Shown piece after piece: positions 49,379 to 58,725 of a DNA stretch of 64,000 nt (positions are counted from its first letter, which is position 1; each line of letters begins with the position of its first letter). The position numbers were made by a program, and so were the translations under genes. This DNA comes from JADFDG01 sp965232985 (lineage in GTDB: Bacteria; Pseudomonadota; Gammaproteobacteria; Pseudomonadales; JADFDG01). The notes under the pieces were generated by a model. The model worked only from the letters and a program-made list of their open reading frames with translations. It made no database searches and had not been told where the DNA came from. The stretch lies in the NCBI GenBank assembly GCA_965232985.1, contig CBDDRC010000019.1, positions 1 to 64,000 of the forward strand, given 5' to 3'.

Positions 49379-50251
49379 TCAGCTGCGCGCTGCGAGTATC
49401 CGCACAAACGAGTCGCCGCGTGTTTCCGGTATTTCCAGCTGGCCATAGTAGTCGCGTGGATTGTGCGCGGTGGCCTGCCGGAAACCGAGTGCATGGAAGT
49501 GCGCCTCCATTTCTTCGTCGCTGCTGAAATGAAAACTGACGTTGCTGCGCGAGGCGGCACCCAGCGTATCGCCGAGTACTTTCAGCAGCAGTCGGAAAGG
49601 ATGGCGATTAAGTAGAGGGTAGTTGTCCATCAGATAAATGCCGGCCGGGAATTTTTCCAGCGCACTGTGCAATCTTCCCCAAAAGTCGCTGATCGTCTCA
49701 AGGTTGAAATAATTTACCAGCCCTTCGGTGACCACCAGCAACGGTTTCGTCGTATCAAATTCGCGTGCGATGACATTTTCGAGGCTTTCCGGCCCCTCGA
49801 CGAGAATGTTGCAGGTCACCACTTTGTGGCGTTCCGAGAGCGCATTCGCTTCACGCAGCAGCTCTTTTTTCCGGCGCGCCATGTCGGGCAGATCGGCTTC
49901 GACGTATTTCAACTGCGGGAAGCGTTCCGTGAAGCGCCAGCCGCGCGGCGAAAGCCCGCAGGCGATCTCCAGTATCTGGGTGACGCCATCGCGGGTGATC
50001 GCCTCTTCAATGAGATGGTCGATGAGGAAATGGCGCTGCAGCAGGAAGTCCTTGATGTTGCCGCCGACGAGTTGCCGGCCGATGGCTTCGAACGGCCACA
50101 GCAGCGCGAAGTACAGCTCGCCCTGGCGGGTACGGAATGGCGGCGCTGACAGGCCGTTGTGGTACCAGATGTAACCGGTGTAATGCGCGGTGAAGCTGAT
50201 GCTTGACGTATCGGTCTTGTCTTTGCGCAAGAAATTGCGGAACAGGCCCAT
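49379..50251 (-). CDS. LCM-type class I SAM-dependent methyltransferase
   Basis: A 290-aa protein of the leucine carboxyl methyltransferase/tetracenomycin-methyltransferase-like group. 'QILEIACGLSPRGWRFTERFPQLKYVEADLPDM' (SAM motif I-II, about residues 95-127) and 'PLLVVTEGLVNYF' (motif IV, about 175-187) are clear. The substrate is unknown. ATG 50251 was chosen over an upstream TTG (50278). Its stop abuts the stop of the convergent RNA methyltransferase. Confidence 0.78.
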   Translation of the reverse strand: MGLFRNFLRKDKTDTSSISFTAHYTGYIWYHNGLSAPPFRTRQGELYFALLWPFEAIGRQLVGGNIKDFLLQRHFLIDHLIEEAITRDGVTQILEIACGLSPRGWRFTERFPQLKYVEADLPDMARRKKELLREANALSERHKVVTCNILVEGPESLENVIAREFDTTKPLLVVTEGLVNYFNLETISDFWGRLHSALEKFPAGIYLMDNYPLLNRHPFRLLLKVLGDTLGAASRSNVSFHFSSDEEMEAHFHALGFRQATAHNPRDYYGQLEIPETRGDSFVRILAARS

Positions 50252-50383
50252 TGCGTGGCACTCCGTGGTTGCGTTCAAGCGTTGCGGTTAAACAATGACG
50301 CGCGGCTATATTGCGGTGCGCTGCGGCCACTGGCAATGTCGCTGGTGCGCCATACCGGTGTGAGGCAACGACAGGACCAGGAC

Positions 50384-50956
50384 ATGAGTGAGCGTATCGA
50401 GTTTTTCTACGACGTTGGCAGCCCGTACAGCTACCTGGCGGCCATGCAGATGGACGGACTCGCCGTTGATACCGGCCTGCCGGTGGTCTGGCGCCCCATT
50501 CTGCTCGGTGGCGTGTTCAAGGGCAGCGGTAATCAGGCGCCAATTTCCGTGCCTTCGCGCGGGCCATACCTTGCCCGGGATCTGCTGCGTTGCAGTCAAC
50601 AGTTGGGCATTGCGTTTCGCATGCCGTCGCGCTTTCCGCTCAATACGCTGCTGCCCATGCGCTTGCTGTGCGGCATACCTGAAGCCGAGCTGCCGGATGC
50701 GTCGTTGCGCTTGTTCCGCGCCTACTGGTTCGATGACATGGATATCTCTTCGCCGGAAGTGCTGGCCGGCCTGTTCGGTGCAGCCGCCGTGGCGCGGGCC
50801 AGCGATGAGACGGTGAAGAAAAAACTGAAGGACAGCAGTGAAGAGGTGGTGCGTCGCGGCGCGTTCGGTGCGCCAACGATGTTCGTCGGCGCGGAAATGT
50901 TTTTCGGCGCGGATCGTATCGGGCAATTGCGTTGGTGGTTGGCGAACAGAAAGTGA
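50384..50956 (+). CDS. DsbA-fold isomerase (2-hydroxychromene-2-carboxylate isomerase family)
   Basis: A 190-aa kappa-class GST-like protein: 'IEFFYDVGSPYSYLAAMQMDGL' (about residues 4-25), 'PVVWRPILLGGVFKGSGN', and C-terminal 'AFGAPTMFVGAEMFFGADRIGQL'. There is a Ser instead of the DsbA CxxC, which fits the glutathione-using isomerase family. In naphthalene pathways it isomerises 2-hydroxychromene-2-carboxylate; no such pathway genes are nearby, so the substrate is open. Confidence 0.82.
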   Translation: MSERIEFFYDVGSPYSYLAAMQMDGLAVDTGLPVVWRPILLGGVFKGSGNQAPISVPSRGPYLARDLLRCSQQLGIAFRMPSRFPLNTLLPMRLLCGIPEAELPDASLRLFRAYWFDDMDISSPEVLAGLFGAAAVARASDETVKKKLKDSSEEVVRRGAFGAPTMFVGAEMFFGADRIGQLRWWLANRK

Positions 50957-50975
50957 GTCTGGTTACTGGCTGCGT

Positions 50976-52010
50976 TCAAACGATCTCCCTGCCGGTGCCC
51001 GGCAGGGCCTTTCTGCCGGCAATCCGCAGCAGCAGCGTGGTCATTGCGTCCCATGCCGAGCCGGGCGCTTGCCCCTTGTTGGTTTTTTCGGTTTTTGCAC
51101 AATCGGCGAGCAGGGCGCGCAGCGCAGGAACGCGCAGGCGTTTGAGGGCCGGTGCCAGTGTTTGCTGGCGATTACCCCAGACGCCGGCCGCCTGCAGTGC
51201 CGATTGTTCGTTGCGCCCTGCAGCAATCTGTTCGGCGGCGAGCAGCAGCCAGCGCACGTCGCGTTGCACCAGCCAGAGCAGCGGCACGGTTGATTCGCCT
51301 TCTTCGCGCAATCCGGCGAGCATGCGCAGCGCGCGCACCGCATCGCCAGCGAGCGCGGCATCGACGACACCCTGCATCTCATAGCGCGCATTGTCGGCGA
51401 TGACGGCGGCGAGTGCGGCGGCGTCAAGTTTGCCCTTGCCGAACAACAGCGCAATGCGGTCGACTTCCTGCCGGGCGGCCAGCAGGTTGCCTTCGACGCG
51501 GTCGGCGAGTAATTCCAGCGCGGCCGGATCGGCCTCCACCCCTTGTGCGGCAAGTCGCTTGCGGAGCCACGGTGACAATTGTGCGCGTTCGACGGGCCAT
51601 ACCTGCACGACGGCACCGGCCTGGTCGATGGCGCCAACCCAGGGTGCCGAGAGTTGTTTCTTGTCCAGGGTGCCGGCCGTGATCAGCAGCGCGGTGTCGT
51701 CGCCGGCCCGTGTGCACCAATCGGTGATTGCCTGCTGGCCGTCGGGCGACGGTACGCGATCAAGACGCAGTTCAATTAGACGGCGGTCGCCGAACAGCGA
51801 CATGCTGCCGGCGGCCTGGCGCAACCGGTTCCAGTCGAAATTGCCCTCGACATGGAACACTTCGCGCTCGCTGCAGCCGGCACGCTGCGCCGCTGCACGG
51901 ATGCGGTCGGCAGCTTCGAGTGCGAGCAGCGGCTCTTCGCCGCAGACGAGCCATGCCGGCAGCAGTTTGCCGGCGAGTTGGGCGTCAAGTTGTTCAGGGC
52001 GCAGGCGCAT
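50976..52010 (-). CDS. holA: DNA polymerase III subunit delta
   Basis: A 344-aa clamp-loader subunit. The opening 'RPEQLDAQLAGKLLPAWLVCGEEPLLALEAADRIR' and C-terminal 'LKRLRVPALRALLADCAKTEK' segments are typical. ATG 52010 was chosen; it overlaps the end of lptE by 17 bases, as is common for this pair. It opens the beta clamp during loading. Confidence 0.93.
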   Translation of the reverse strand: MRLRPEQLDAQLAGKLLPAWLVCGEEPLLALEAADRIRAAAQRAGCSEREVFHVEGNFDWNRLRQAAGSMSLFGDRRLIELRLDRVPSPDGQQAITDWCTRAGDDTALLITAGTLDKKQLSAPWVGAIDQAGAVVQVWPVERAQLSPWLRKRLAAQGVEADPAALELLADRVEGNLLAARQEVDRIALLFGKGKLDAAALAAVIADNARYEMQGVVDAALAGDAVRALRMLAGLREEGESTVPLLWLVQRDVRWLLLAAEQIAAGRNEQSALQAAGVWGNRQQTLAPALKRLRVPALRALLADCAKTEKTNKGQAPGSAWDAMTTLLLRIAGRKALPGTGREIV

Positions 52011-52563
52011 CGGTGGCGGCCGGCAGCATTGCCGCGCGATGATTGAGGCTGCGCCGGTATTGGCGAATGATTTGCCCGACAGCATCACGGCGCAGATCGC
52101 GGTACAGCATCGCTTCTTCCTCGGCTGAACCCATTGCCGCATCTTCGTGATAGCGATAGCTGCGGTCGATTTTGATGGTGGTGGCCGGCACCAGCGCGCT
52201 GCCATCGGCCGCGCTGATGCGGAACTCGAGCGCGTAATCGATCTGGTATTCGGCGGCGCTGGCATTGGCGGCGATGCTGGCGATGCTGCGGCGCAGGGTT
52301 TCGTTCAGCAGTTCCACGGTGATGGGCGCGCCGTCGGTAACGACGAAGCCGCTGCCGGTAAAGGCCGCGACGGTGGTGCGCTGCAGGCCGTCATGGCCGT
52401 CAGCCTCCCAGGCGCTGTCCGAGGCTTTACTGATATCGCGTACATTCACAACGCGCATCTCGTCGGCGATCTCGATTTTCCCGCGCAGATGGAAACCGCA
52501 ACCGCCGAGCAAGAACGCGGTGATCAGGGCGAGGGTTGATCCGAGGGTGAGAGCGCGGCGCAT
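51994..52563 (-). CDS. lptE: LPS-assembly lipoprotein LptE
   Basis: A 189-aa lipoprotein: signal with lipobox 'LLGGCGFHLRG' (Cys at about residue 22), the LptE hallmark 'GFHLRG' immediately after it, and a C-terminal 'YRDLRRDAVGQIIRQYRRSL' helix. It plugs LptD in the outer membrane for lipopolysaccharide export. It sits between leuS and holA as in Pseudomonas and E. coli. Confidence 0.94.
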   Translation of the reverse strand: MRRALTLGSTLALITAFLLGGCGFHLRGKIEIADEMRVVNVRDISKASDSAWEADGHDGLQRTTVAAFTGSGFVVTDGAPITVELLNETLRRSIASIAANASAAEYQIDYALEFRISAADGSALVPATTIKIDRSYRYHEDAAMGSAEEEAMLYRDLRRDAVGQIIRQYRRSLNHRAAMLPAATDAPAP

Positions 52564-52565
52564 TG

Positions 52566-55181
52566 TCAGACCACCACGTTCACGAGTTTTCCCGGTACGA
52601 CGATCACTTTTTTGATCGGTTGGCCGGCCATGAACTTTTGCACGTTGTCATCGGCAAGGGCGAGTTTTTCCAGCGTGTCTGTTGGTGTGTTTACGGCAAC
52701 ACTGAGTTTGCCGCGCAGCTTGCCGTTTACCTGCAGGACAATTTCCAGCATTGCGCGCCGCAGGGCAGACGCATCGGCCTGCGGCCACCGCGCATCAACA
52801 ATCGCTTGCTGGTGGCCAAGCGCCTTCCACAAGGCATCCGTGATGTGCGGCACGATTGGCGCCAGCGCCAGCACCATCGCCTCAAGTGCTTCCTGCAGCA
52901 CGGACCTGTTCTGCGGTGCGGTATCAGTGGCGGACTGTACCTGGAACTTCTGGATTGCGTTCGCCAGCTCCATCACCGCGGCAATGGCAGTATTGAAGGT
53001 GTAGCGGCGGGCGATATCGTCGCTGGTTTTGGCGATGGTCTCGTGCGTCTTGCGGCGCAGGTCTTTTGCCGCATCACCCAGCAGGGCGATCGAAAGTGCC
53101 GCTGCCGGGCCGGCGGCGACGTGTTCGTGCACCATGCGCCACAGCCGCTTGAGGAAGCGCTGTGCACCTTCGACGCCGGCGTCGGACCATTCCAGTGAGG
53201 CCTCCGGCGGTGCGGCGAACATCATGAACAGGCGCACGGTGTCGGCGCCGTATTTCTCGATCATGCCCTGCGGATCGACGCCGTTGTTCTTCGACTTCGA
53301 CATCTTTTCGATGCCGCCGAAGATCACCGGCGCACCGTCGGCAATGAGCCAGGCGCGGGTCACCTTGCCATGCTCATCGCGCTCGGTATCGACTTCAAGC
53401 GGGCTGAACCAGTGCTTGCCGCCTTTGGCGTCTTCGCGGTACCAGGTGCCGGCGACCACCATGCCCTGGGTCAGCAGGCGCTTGAAGGGTTCGTCCGAAT
53501 TGACCAGGCCTTCGTCGCGCATCAACTTGTGGAAGAAGCGCGCGTAGAGCAGGTGCAGAATTGCGTGTTCGATGCCGCCGATGTACTGGTCGACCGGCGC
53601 CCAATAATCCGCGCGCGCGTCGAGCATGCCGGTGGTGAGGTCACGGCAGGCGTAGCGCGCGTAGTACCAGCTTGATTCCATAAAGGTATCGAAGGTATCG
53701 GTTTCGCGCTCTGCATCGCCGCCACAAGACGGGCATTTGGTTTTGTACCACTCGGGCATCTTCTTCAGCGGCGAGCCGTCGCCACTGATGGTGACGTTTT
53801 CCGGCAGCACCACCGGCAGATCTTTTTCCGGCACCGCAACGGCGCCGCATTGCGCGCAGTTGATCACCGGGATCGGGCAGCCCCAGTAACGCTGGCGCGA
53901 AACGCCCCAGTCGCGCAGGCGGTAGTTCACCCGCACTTCGCCGATGCCCTTCGCGCGGAAGTCGTCGGCGATGCGGCGGAAGGCTTCTTCCGAGGTGAGG
54001 CCCGTGAACTCACCGGAATCGATGAGCACGCCCTTTTCGGTATAAGCCGTTTTCGCGATAGCAAGAACAGAGCCGTCTTTCGCGGCAATCACCTGTTTGA
54101 TCGGCAGGCCATATTTCTTCGCGAATTCATGATCCCGTTCGTCATGCGCCGGCACGCTCATCACCGCGCCGGAGCCGTATTCCATCAGCACGAAGTTGGC
54201 TATCCACACCGGCACCTCGGCACCGGTCACCGGGTGGATGGCGAACACGCCGGAGAACACGCCTTTTTTCTCCATCGTCGCCATGTCGGCTTCGGCGACC
54301 TTGCCCATGCCGCATTCGGCGACGAAGTCGGCGACTTCATGGTTGGCGGCCGCAGCACGTTTCGCCAACGGGTGCTGCGCGGCGACGGCGACATAGGTCA
54401 CGCCCATCAGCGTGTCGGGGCGCGTGGTGTAGACAGTGAGGCGCTCCGTGGAATTCTTCAGCGCGAACGAGAACTCGAGGCCTTCGGAGCGGCCGATCCA
54501 GTTGCGCTGCATGGTGCGCACCTGTTCGGGCCACTGGTCGAGTTTGTCGAGATCGTTGAGCAGTTCTTCGGCGTAATCGGTGATTTTCAAAAACCACTGC
54601 GGAATTTCGCGGCGCTCCACCGGCGCACCGGAGCGCCAGCCGCGGCCGTCGATCACCTGCTCGTTGGCGAGCACGGTCTGGTCGACCGGGTCCCAGTTCA
54701 CTACGGAATTTTTCTTGTAGACGATGCCCTTGCGCATCAGCCGGGTGAAAAACCACTGCTCCCAGCGGTAATAATCCGGGTGGCAGGTGGCGATCTCGCG
54801 GCTCCAGTCATACCCGAAGCCCAGGCGCTTCAGCTGGTCGCGCATATAGGCGATATTTTCGTAGGTCCACTTTGCCGGCGGCACATTGTTTTTGATCGCC
54901 GCATTTTCGGCAGGCAGGCCGAACGCATCCCAGCCCATCGGCTGCAGCACGTTTTTGCCGTTCATGCGCTGAAAACGCGCGATTACGTCGCTGATGGTGT
55001 AGTTGCGCACATGCCCCATGTGCAGCCGCCCGGATGGATACGGGAACATCGCCAGGCAGTAGAATTTTTCCTGCTTTTCACCTGTTGCCGCTGTGTCCTC
55101 GCGGACCACGAAGGTCTTGTCCTGCTCCCACCGGCGCTGGGTGGCAGGTTCGATCAACTCGGGACGGTACTGGTCTTCCAT
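52566..55181 (-). CDS. leuS: Leucine-tRNA ligase
   Basis: An 871-aa class I synthetase. HIGH motif 'PYPSGRLHMGHVRNYTI' (about residues 42-58), CP1 editing domain with 'TTRPDTLMGVTYVAVAAQHPLA' (about 248-269), zinc/leucine-specific inserts, KMSKS motif 'EKMSKSKNNGVDP' (about 633-645) and the C-terminal anticodon-binding domain are all present. ATG 55181 (MEDQYRPEL) was chosen over an upstream extension lacking family similarity. Confidence 0.98.
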   Translation of the reverse strand: MEDQYRPELIEPATQRRWEQDKTFVVREDTAATGEKQEKFYCLAMFPYPSGRLHMGHVRNYTISDVIARFQRMNGKNVLQPMGWDAFGLPAENAAIKNNVPPAKWTYENIAYMRDQLKRLGFGYDWSREIATCHPDYYRWEQWFFTRLMRKGIVYKKNSVVNWDPVDQTVLANEQVIDGRGWRSGAPVERREIPQWFLKITDYAEELLNDLDKLDQWPEQVRTMQRNWIGRSEGLEFSFALKNSTERLTVYTTRPDTLMGVTYVAVAAQHPLAKRAAAANHEVADFVAECGMGKVAEADMATMEKKGVFSGVFAIHPVTGAEVPVWIANFVLMEYGSGAVMSVPAHDERDHEFAKKYGLPIKQVIAAKDGSVLAIAKTAYTEKGVLIDSGEFTGLTSEEAFRRIADDFRAKGIGEVRVNYRLRDWGVSRQRYWGCPIPVINCAQCGAVAVPEKDLPVVLPENVTISGDGSPLKKMPEWYKTKCPSCGGDAERETDTFDTFMESSWYYARYACRDLTTGMLDARADYWAPVDQYIGGIEHAILHLLYARFFHKLMRDEGLVNSDEPFKRLLTQGMVVAGTWYREDAKGGKHWFSPLEVDTERDEHGKVTRAWLIADGAPVIFGGIEKMSKSKNNGVDPQGMIEKYGADTVRLFMMFAAPPEASLEWSDAGVEGAQRFLKRLWRMVHEHVAAGPAAALSIALLGDAAKDLRRKTHETIAKTSDDIARRYTFNTAIAAVMELANAIQKFQVQSATDTAPQNRSVLQEALEAMVLALAPIVPHITDALWKALGHQQAIVDARWPQADASALRRAMLEIVLQVNGKLRGKLSVAVNTPTDTLEKLALADDNVQKFMAGQPIKKVIVVPGKLVNVVV

Positions 55182-55397
55182 TTTGCTGGCTACGTTGTGC
55201 TGGACAGGTTTTGCCGGGCAGATTTTGCCGGACAAGAGAATGAGCATCGACCGGCATTTTCCCGGAAAACTCGATGAGTTGGGACAGGGTTCACACAGGC
55301 TTCAGGAAGTTGCCAAGGATACCCGAGCGCCGGTATCGGCCGGTAGCGTGGATTGCTTATGATCGGCCGGTAGCCACAGGCTTGAGCGGGGGAATTC

Positions 55398-55799
55398 ATG
55401 ACGCACGACAGCAATACCGGGGAAGACGGGCGGCTGGTCAACTGGCTGAAGGACGAGCTGTCGCTGGTGTCCGCCTATCTGGGCGATACCGCGAGGGCAG
55501 ACCTGCAGCGTGTGCGTCAGGCAATGTCTGAAGTGCAGCGTGCTGTTGGCGACTGGCTGCTGCTTGATGGTGAAGCCTTGCGGCGCAAGCTGATCGATGT
55601 CGCCGGGCATGACGAAGCGCCGGGGCTGGTGGCGTTCATGGCGCGGATCGACCCGGAGCGGCCGTTCCTGATGGCCGGCGAGCGGGTATTGGCGGCGCGG
55701 TTCCGCTGCCTGGTGTGCGGGGCAGAACACGAGACGCGCGAGAGCAGTGCGTTGCTGCCCTGCACGCAGTGCGGGGGTGAGTTCTACCAGCAGGCCTGA
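55398..55799 (+). CDS. YbeL-like zinc-ribbon protein
   Basis: A 133-aa protein. The N-terminal 75 residues are helical and the C-terminus has a zinc ribbon formed by CLVC (about residues 100-103) and CTQC (about 120-123). Position beside leuS/lnt and the ribbon at the C-terminus match the YbeL/DUF1451 group, though the sequence is divergent. The function is unknown. It converges on lnt with 4 bases between stops. Confidence 0.65.
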   Translation: MTHDSNTGEDGRLVNWLKDELSLVSAYLGDTARADLQRVRQAMSEVQRAVGDWLLLDGEALRRKLIDVAGHDEAPGLVAFMARIDPERPFLMAGERVLAARFRCLVCGAEHETRESSALLPCTQCGGEFYQQA

Positions 55800-55803
55800 G
55801 GTT

Positions 55804-57330
55804 TTATGGCTGACGGCGCCGCCGCCAGGCCCGCAGTACGACGACCAACCCCGCACCGAGCACCGGCCACTGGCCGACGATCATGAACGGTGTCGCGCCA
55901 TGCATGGCCGTGATCTCTCCGCGCAGCGCGGTGCGGGTGAACTGCGGCGCCGCGCTCACCACCTTGCCTTGCGGGCCGATGATGCCGGTGATGCCGGTGT
56001 TGGTGCCGCGTACCAGATAGCGGCCGGTTTCCAGAGCACGCATCCGCGCAATTTCGAAGTGTTGGTGCGGCATATGACTGGCGCCGAACCAAGCGTCATT
56101 ACTGACTGTGAGCAGCACGTCGGCGTTGGCAGCATGGCGGCGCACGTAATCGGCATAGACGATCTCGTAGCACAGGAACGTCGCCAGCCGGGCGTTACCG
56201 GCGCGCAGCGGCGGTTGCGCGTCGTCGCCCGGCGAAAAACCTTCGAGCGGCACCTGCGGCATGTTGAAGAATGGCGCGATGGCGCGGAAAAACGGCGCCA
56301 GCGGCACAAACTCGCCGAACGGCACCAGGTTCACCTTGTGGTAAATGGCTGGCGCTGCGCCGAGCGACAGCACGGAATTGTGGAATACGTACGCGCCGTC
56401 GTTCCGCTCAATATGGGGCATGCCGGTGATGAGCGTGCTGTGCGTGGCCTGCGCGCGCAGCTGCAACTGGTCGAGCAGTTCCCACGCTTCGTGCACATAC
56501 ATCGGCACGGCGGCTTCCGGCCAGACAATGAGATCGCGGCCCCATTCCGGTTCGGTCAGATTGTTGTAAATGTCGATGGTCGGCTGTTGCATTTCCAGCA
56601 GCCATTTCATGTCCTGCGGAATATTGCCCTGCACGAGGCTGACGGTTAGCGGTTTGCCGAACGGCGTTGTCCAGCGCGCCTGCGCGAGCGCCCAGCCGCC
56701 GGCCACGATGGCGAGAATTGCGCAAACGGCGATGATGCGCGCGCGCTGCGTGCCGCGCACGACATCGACGCCGAGCACGGCAATACCGACCGCCAGTGCG
56801 CTCACCAGCAGCACGCCGCCCGTCGGCGCCCAGCCGGCGAGTGGCGTGTCGATGAAGGCATAACCCTGATATAGCCACGGAAAGCCGGTGAACAGCCAAC
56901 TGCGCACCCATTCGGCCAGCACCCACAAGGCGATGAACAGTGCCGGCCTGAGCACGCCGCGTGCGAGGTATGCATACAGTGCCGTCCACCAGGCGAAAAA
57001 AATCAGCGCCAGGAAAAGTGCGAACAGCAGGGTAAGAAAAACGGCAACGCCGATGGGTGTGTAGCCATAGACATGGATCGACACGTATACCCAGCTGACA
57101 CCGGCAAGCCAAAACCCGAAGCCGAACCAGGTGCCGCGCGCAAAAGCGGTTTTTGCATCAAGGTTGCGCAACAGCAGATAGAGCGCAAGCGGCGAGATGA
57201 TGGCGAGCGGCCAGTAGCCAAACGGCGCGAAAGCCAAGGTGTTGACGGCGCCGGCCAGCGCGGCCAGCAGACTCACCGGGCCGGGAGTGAGGCAAGCAAT
57301 CAGGATTTTCAGCCGGGCTGCACCGTTCAC
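55804..57330 (-). CDS. lnt: Apolipoprotein N-acyltransferase
   Basis: A 508-aa inner-membrane enzyme, with about seven N-terminal helices and a periplasmic nitrilase-fold domain. The catalytic triad is visible: Glu in 'IVWPEAAVPMY', Lys in 'YHKVNLVPFGEFVP' and Cys in 'TFLCYEIVYAD'. It N-acylates lipoproteins. Its start overlaps the corC stop (ATGA). Confidence 0.96.
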   Translation of the reverse strand: MNGAARLKILIACLTPGPVSLLAALAGAVNTLAFAPFGYWPLAIISPLALYLLLRNLDAKTAFARGTWFGFGFWLAGVSWVYVSIHVYGYTPIGVAVFLTLLFALFLALIFFAWWTALYAYLARGVLRPALFIALWVLAEWVRSWLFTGFPWLYQGYAFIDTPLAGWAPTGGVLLVSALAVGIAVLGVDVVRGTQRARIIAVCAILAIVAGGWALAQARWTTPFGKPLTVSLVQGNIPQDMKWLLEMQQPTIDIYNNLTEPEWGRDLIVWPEAAVPMYVHEAWELLDQLQLRAQATHSTLITGMPHIERNDGAYVFHNSVLSLGAAPAIYHKVNLVPFGEFVPLAPFFRAIAPFFNMPQVPLEGFSPGDDAQPPLRAGNARLATFLCYEIVYADYVRRHAANADVLLTVSNDAWFGASHMPHQHFEIARMRALETGRYLVRGTNTGITGIIGPQGKVVSAAPQFTRTALRGEITAMHGATPFMIVGQWPVLGAGLVVVLRAWRRRRQP

Positions 57331-58169
57331 GCGCTGCGCGTCACTTGCAGCAGCCGCACGCTGCGGTTGTCGGCGTTGAGTACTTTGAAGGTGAGGTCGT
57401 CAATGGTCACGGACTCGTCGCGCGCCGGCAGGTGGCCGAACCGGGCAATCACCACGCCGCCGATGGTATCGGAATCCTCGTCCGGAAAAGCCGAACCAAA
57501 ATAACCGTTGAATTCTTCAATCGGCACCTGGGCCTTCACCACCCATTGGTCCCTGCCAAGCGGATCCTTGCCGAGTTCCTTGATGTTGTATTCGTCTTCG
57601 TCGACGTCGTGTTCATCTTCTATCTCGCCGACGATCTGCTCAAGCACGTCCTCGATGGTGACGAGGCCGGCAATGCCACCGTATTCGTTGATCACCACGG
57701 CCATATGGCTGCGCTTCTGGCGGAAGTCGCGCAGCAGCGCATCGAGGCGCCGGCTTTCCGGCACAAACATCGGTGGGCGCAGAAAATCCTTGATCTCGAA
57801 GTGCTCGAGGCGGTTTTCAAAGCAGGCTGCGAGCAGATCTTTGGCAAGCAGGATGCCGAGCACGGTGTCGTCCTCGTCGTCATCAATCACCGGGAAGCGC
57901 GAGTGTGCCGACTCGATGATCAGCGGCAGGAACTCTTTCGGGTTCTGGCCTGCTTTCACGAACATAATCTGCGCGCGGGGGATCATCGCTTCGCGCACCG
58001 GCATATCGGCAATGGTGAGCGCACCCTCAATGATGCCGAGCGCTTCGGCGCCGAACAGGCCGCGTTTGTGGCAGGCGCGCACCAGATCGACGAGGTCGTC
58101 GCGGTCACGGGGTTCGCCGGTGATGAAGTCGGCGAGGCGGTCGAGCCAGGATCTGGTTTCTTCACTCAT
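57327..58169 (-). CDS. corC: CorC/HlyC-family protein with CBS pair
   Basis: A 280-aa cytosolic protein: two CBS domains (about residues 60-185, 'MIPRAQIMFVKAGQ', 'VVINEYGGIAGLVTIEDVLEQIVGEIEDE') and a C-terminal CorC_HlyC domain ('DEDSDTIGGVVIARFGHLPA'). It has no DUF21 membrane domain. It is linked to Mg/Co efflux control. Start ATG 58169; it lies between ybeY and lnt as in E. coli. Confidence 0.95.
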   Translation of the reverse strand: MSEETRSWLDRLADFITGEPRDRDDLVDLVRACHKRGLFGAEALGIIEGALTIADMPVREAMIPRAQIMFVKAGQNPKEFLPLIIESAHSRFPVIDDDEDDTVLGILLAKDLLAACFENRLEHFEIKDFLRPPMFVPESRRLDALLRDFRQKRSHMAVVINEYGGIAGLVTIEDVLEQIVGEIEDEHDVDEDEYNIKELGKDPLGRDQWVVKAQVPIEEFNGYFGSAFPDEDSDTIGGVVIARFGHLPARDESVTIDDLTFKVLNADNRSVRLLQVTRSA

Positions 58170-58180
58170 GGTCTGTTTCT

Positions 58181-58226
58181 CGTAGGCCTGCCCAGGGCAG
58201 GCTGTCCGGCTGTAGCCGGACCTACG
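58181..58226. repeat. Compound palindrome: two hairpins inside an outer repeat
   Basis: CGTAGG (58181-58186) and CCTACG (58221-58226) pair around two inner hairpins, GCCTGCCC-AGGGCAGGC and GTCCGGCT-GTAGCCGGAC. The right half reads GTAGGTCCGGCTACAGCCGGAC on the minus strand, a known form of extragenic palindrome in this bacterial group. It occupies the ybeY-corC gap and includes the ybeY stop codon. Confidence 0.65.
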
Positions 58227-58725
58227 GTTCCTCCGTGCGATAGGGGTTGGGGTAACCGAGCGCTGCCAGTACGGCAATTTCCGCGCCTTCCATGACGGCG
58301 GCATGGCGCAAGGTGTGATGGTCCAGGCCGAGCAGGTGCAGGACGCCGTGAACGGTCAGGTGCGCCCAGTGCGCATCGGTCGTTTTGCCTTGAGCCTTCG
58401 CCTCGCGCGCCACGGTTTGCGCGCACAGCACGATGTCGCCGAGCACACGCACCGGCAGCACGACATCTTTGGGCATTGAGAACGGGAACGAGAGCACGTT
58501 GGTGGCGTAGTCCTTGCCGCGGTATGTGCGGTTGAGCGTGCGCATTTCCGTCGGGCCGACCACGCGCAGCGTCAGTTCGGACGCCCCGCTGACCCGCCCG
58601 GCGAGCGCGGCGGCGATCCACGCTGCGAATGTTCGGCGCGACGGCACGTGCGCGGCGCGGCTGCGCAGCTGCAGGTCGAGCGCGGGTGCCGGGTGCTTAC
58701 CGGCGGTTCGGGTGCGCATCGTCAT
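58222..58725 (-). CDS. ybeY: Endoribonuclease YbeY (rRNA maturation)
   Basis: A 167-aa metalloprotein with the zinc site in 'HGVLHLLGLDHH' (about residues 125-136), a variant of HxGxLHLxGxDH. 'TYRGKDYATNVLSFPF' (about 73-88) is also typical. It processes 16S rRNA 3' ends and aids ribosome quality control. Two close ATGs (58725, 58719) are possible; both overlap the end of phoH. Confidence 0.94.
   Translation of the reverse strand: MTMRTRTAGKHPAPALDLQLRSRAAHVPSRRTFAAWIAAALAGRVSGASELTLRVVGPTEMRTLNRTYRGKDYATNVLSFPFSMPKDVVLPVRVLGDIVLCAQTVAREAKAQGKTTDAHWAHLTVHGVLHLLGLDHHTLRHAAVMEGAEIAVLAALGYPNPYRTEEP

Noticed and set aside
53850..55277. 475-codon plus-strand open frame opposite leuS
   Set aside because: Antisense shadow of the leucyl-tRNA synthetase; no motif or ribosome binding site.
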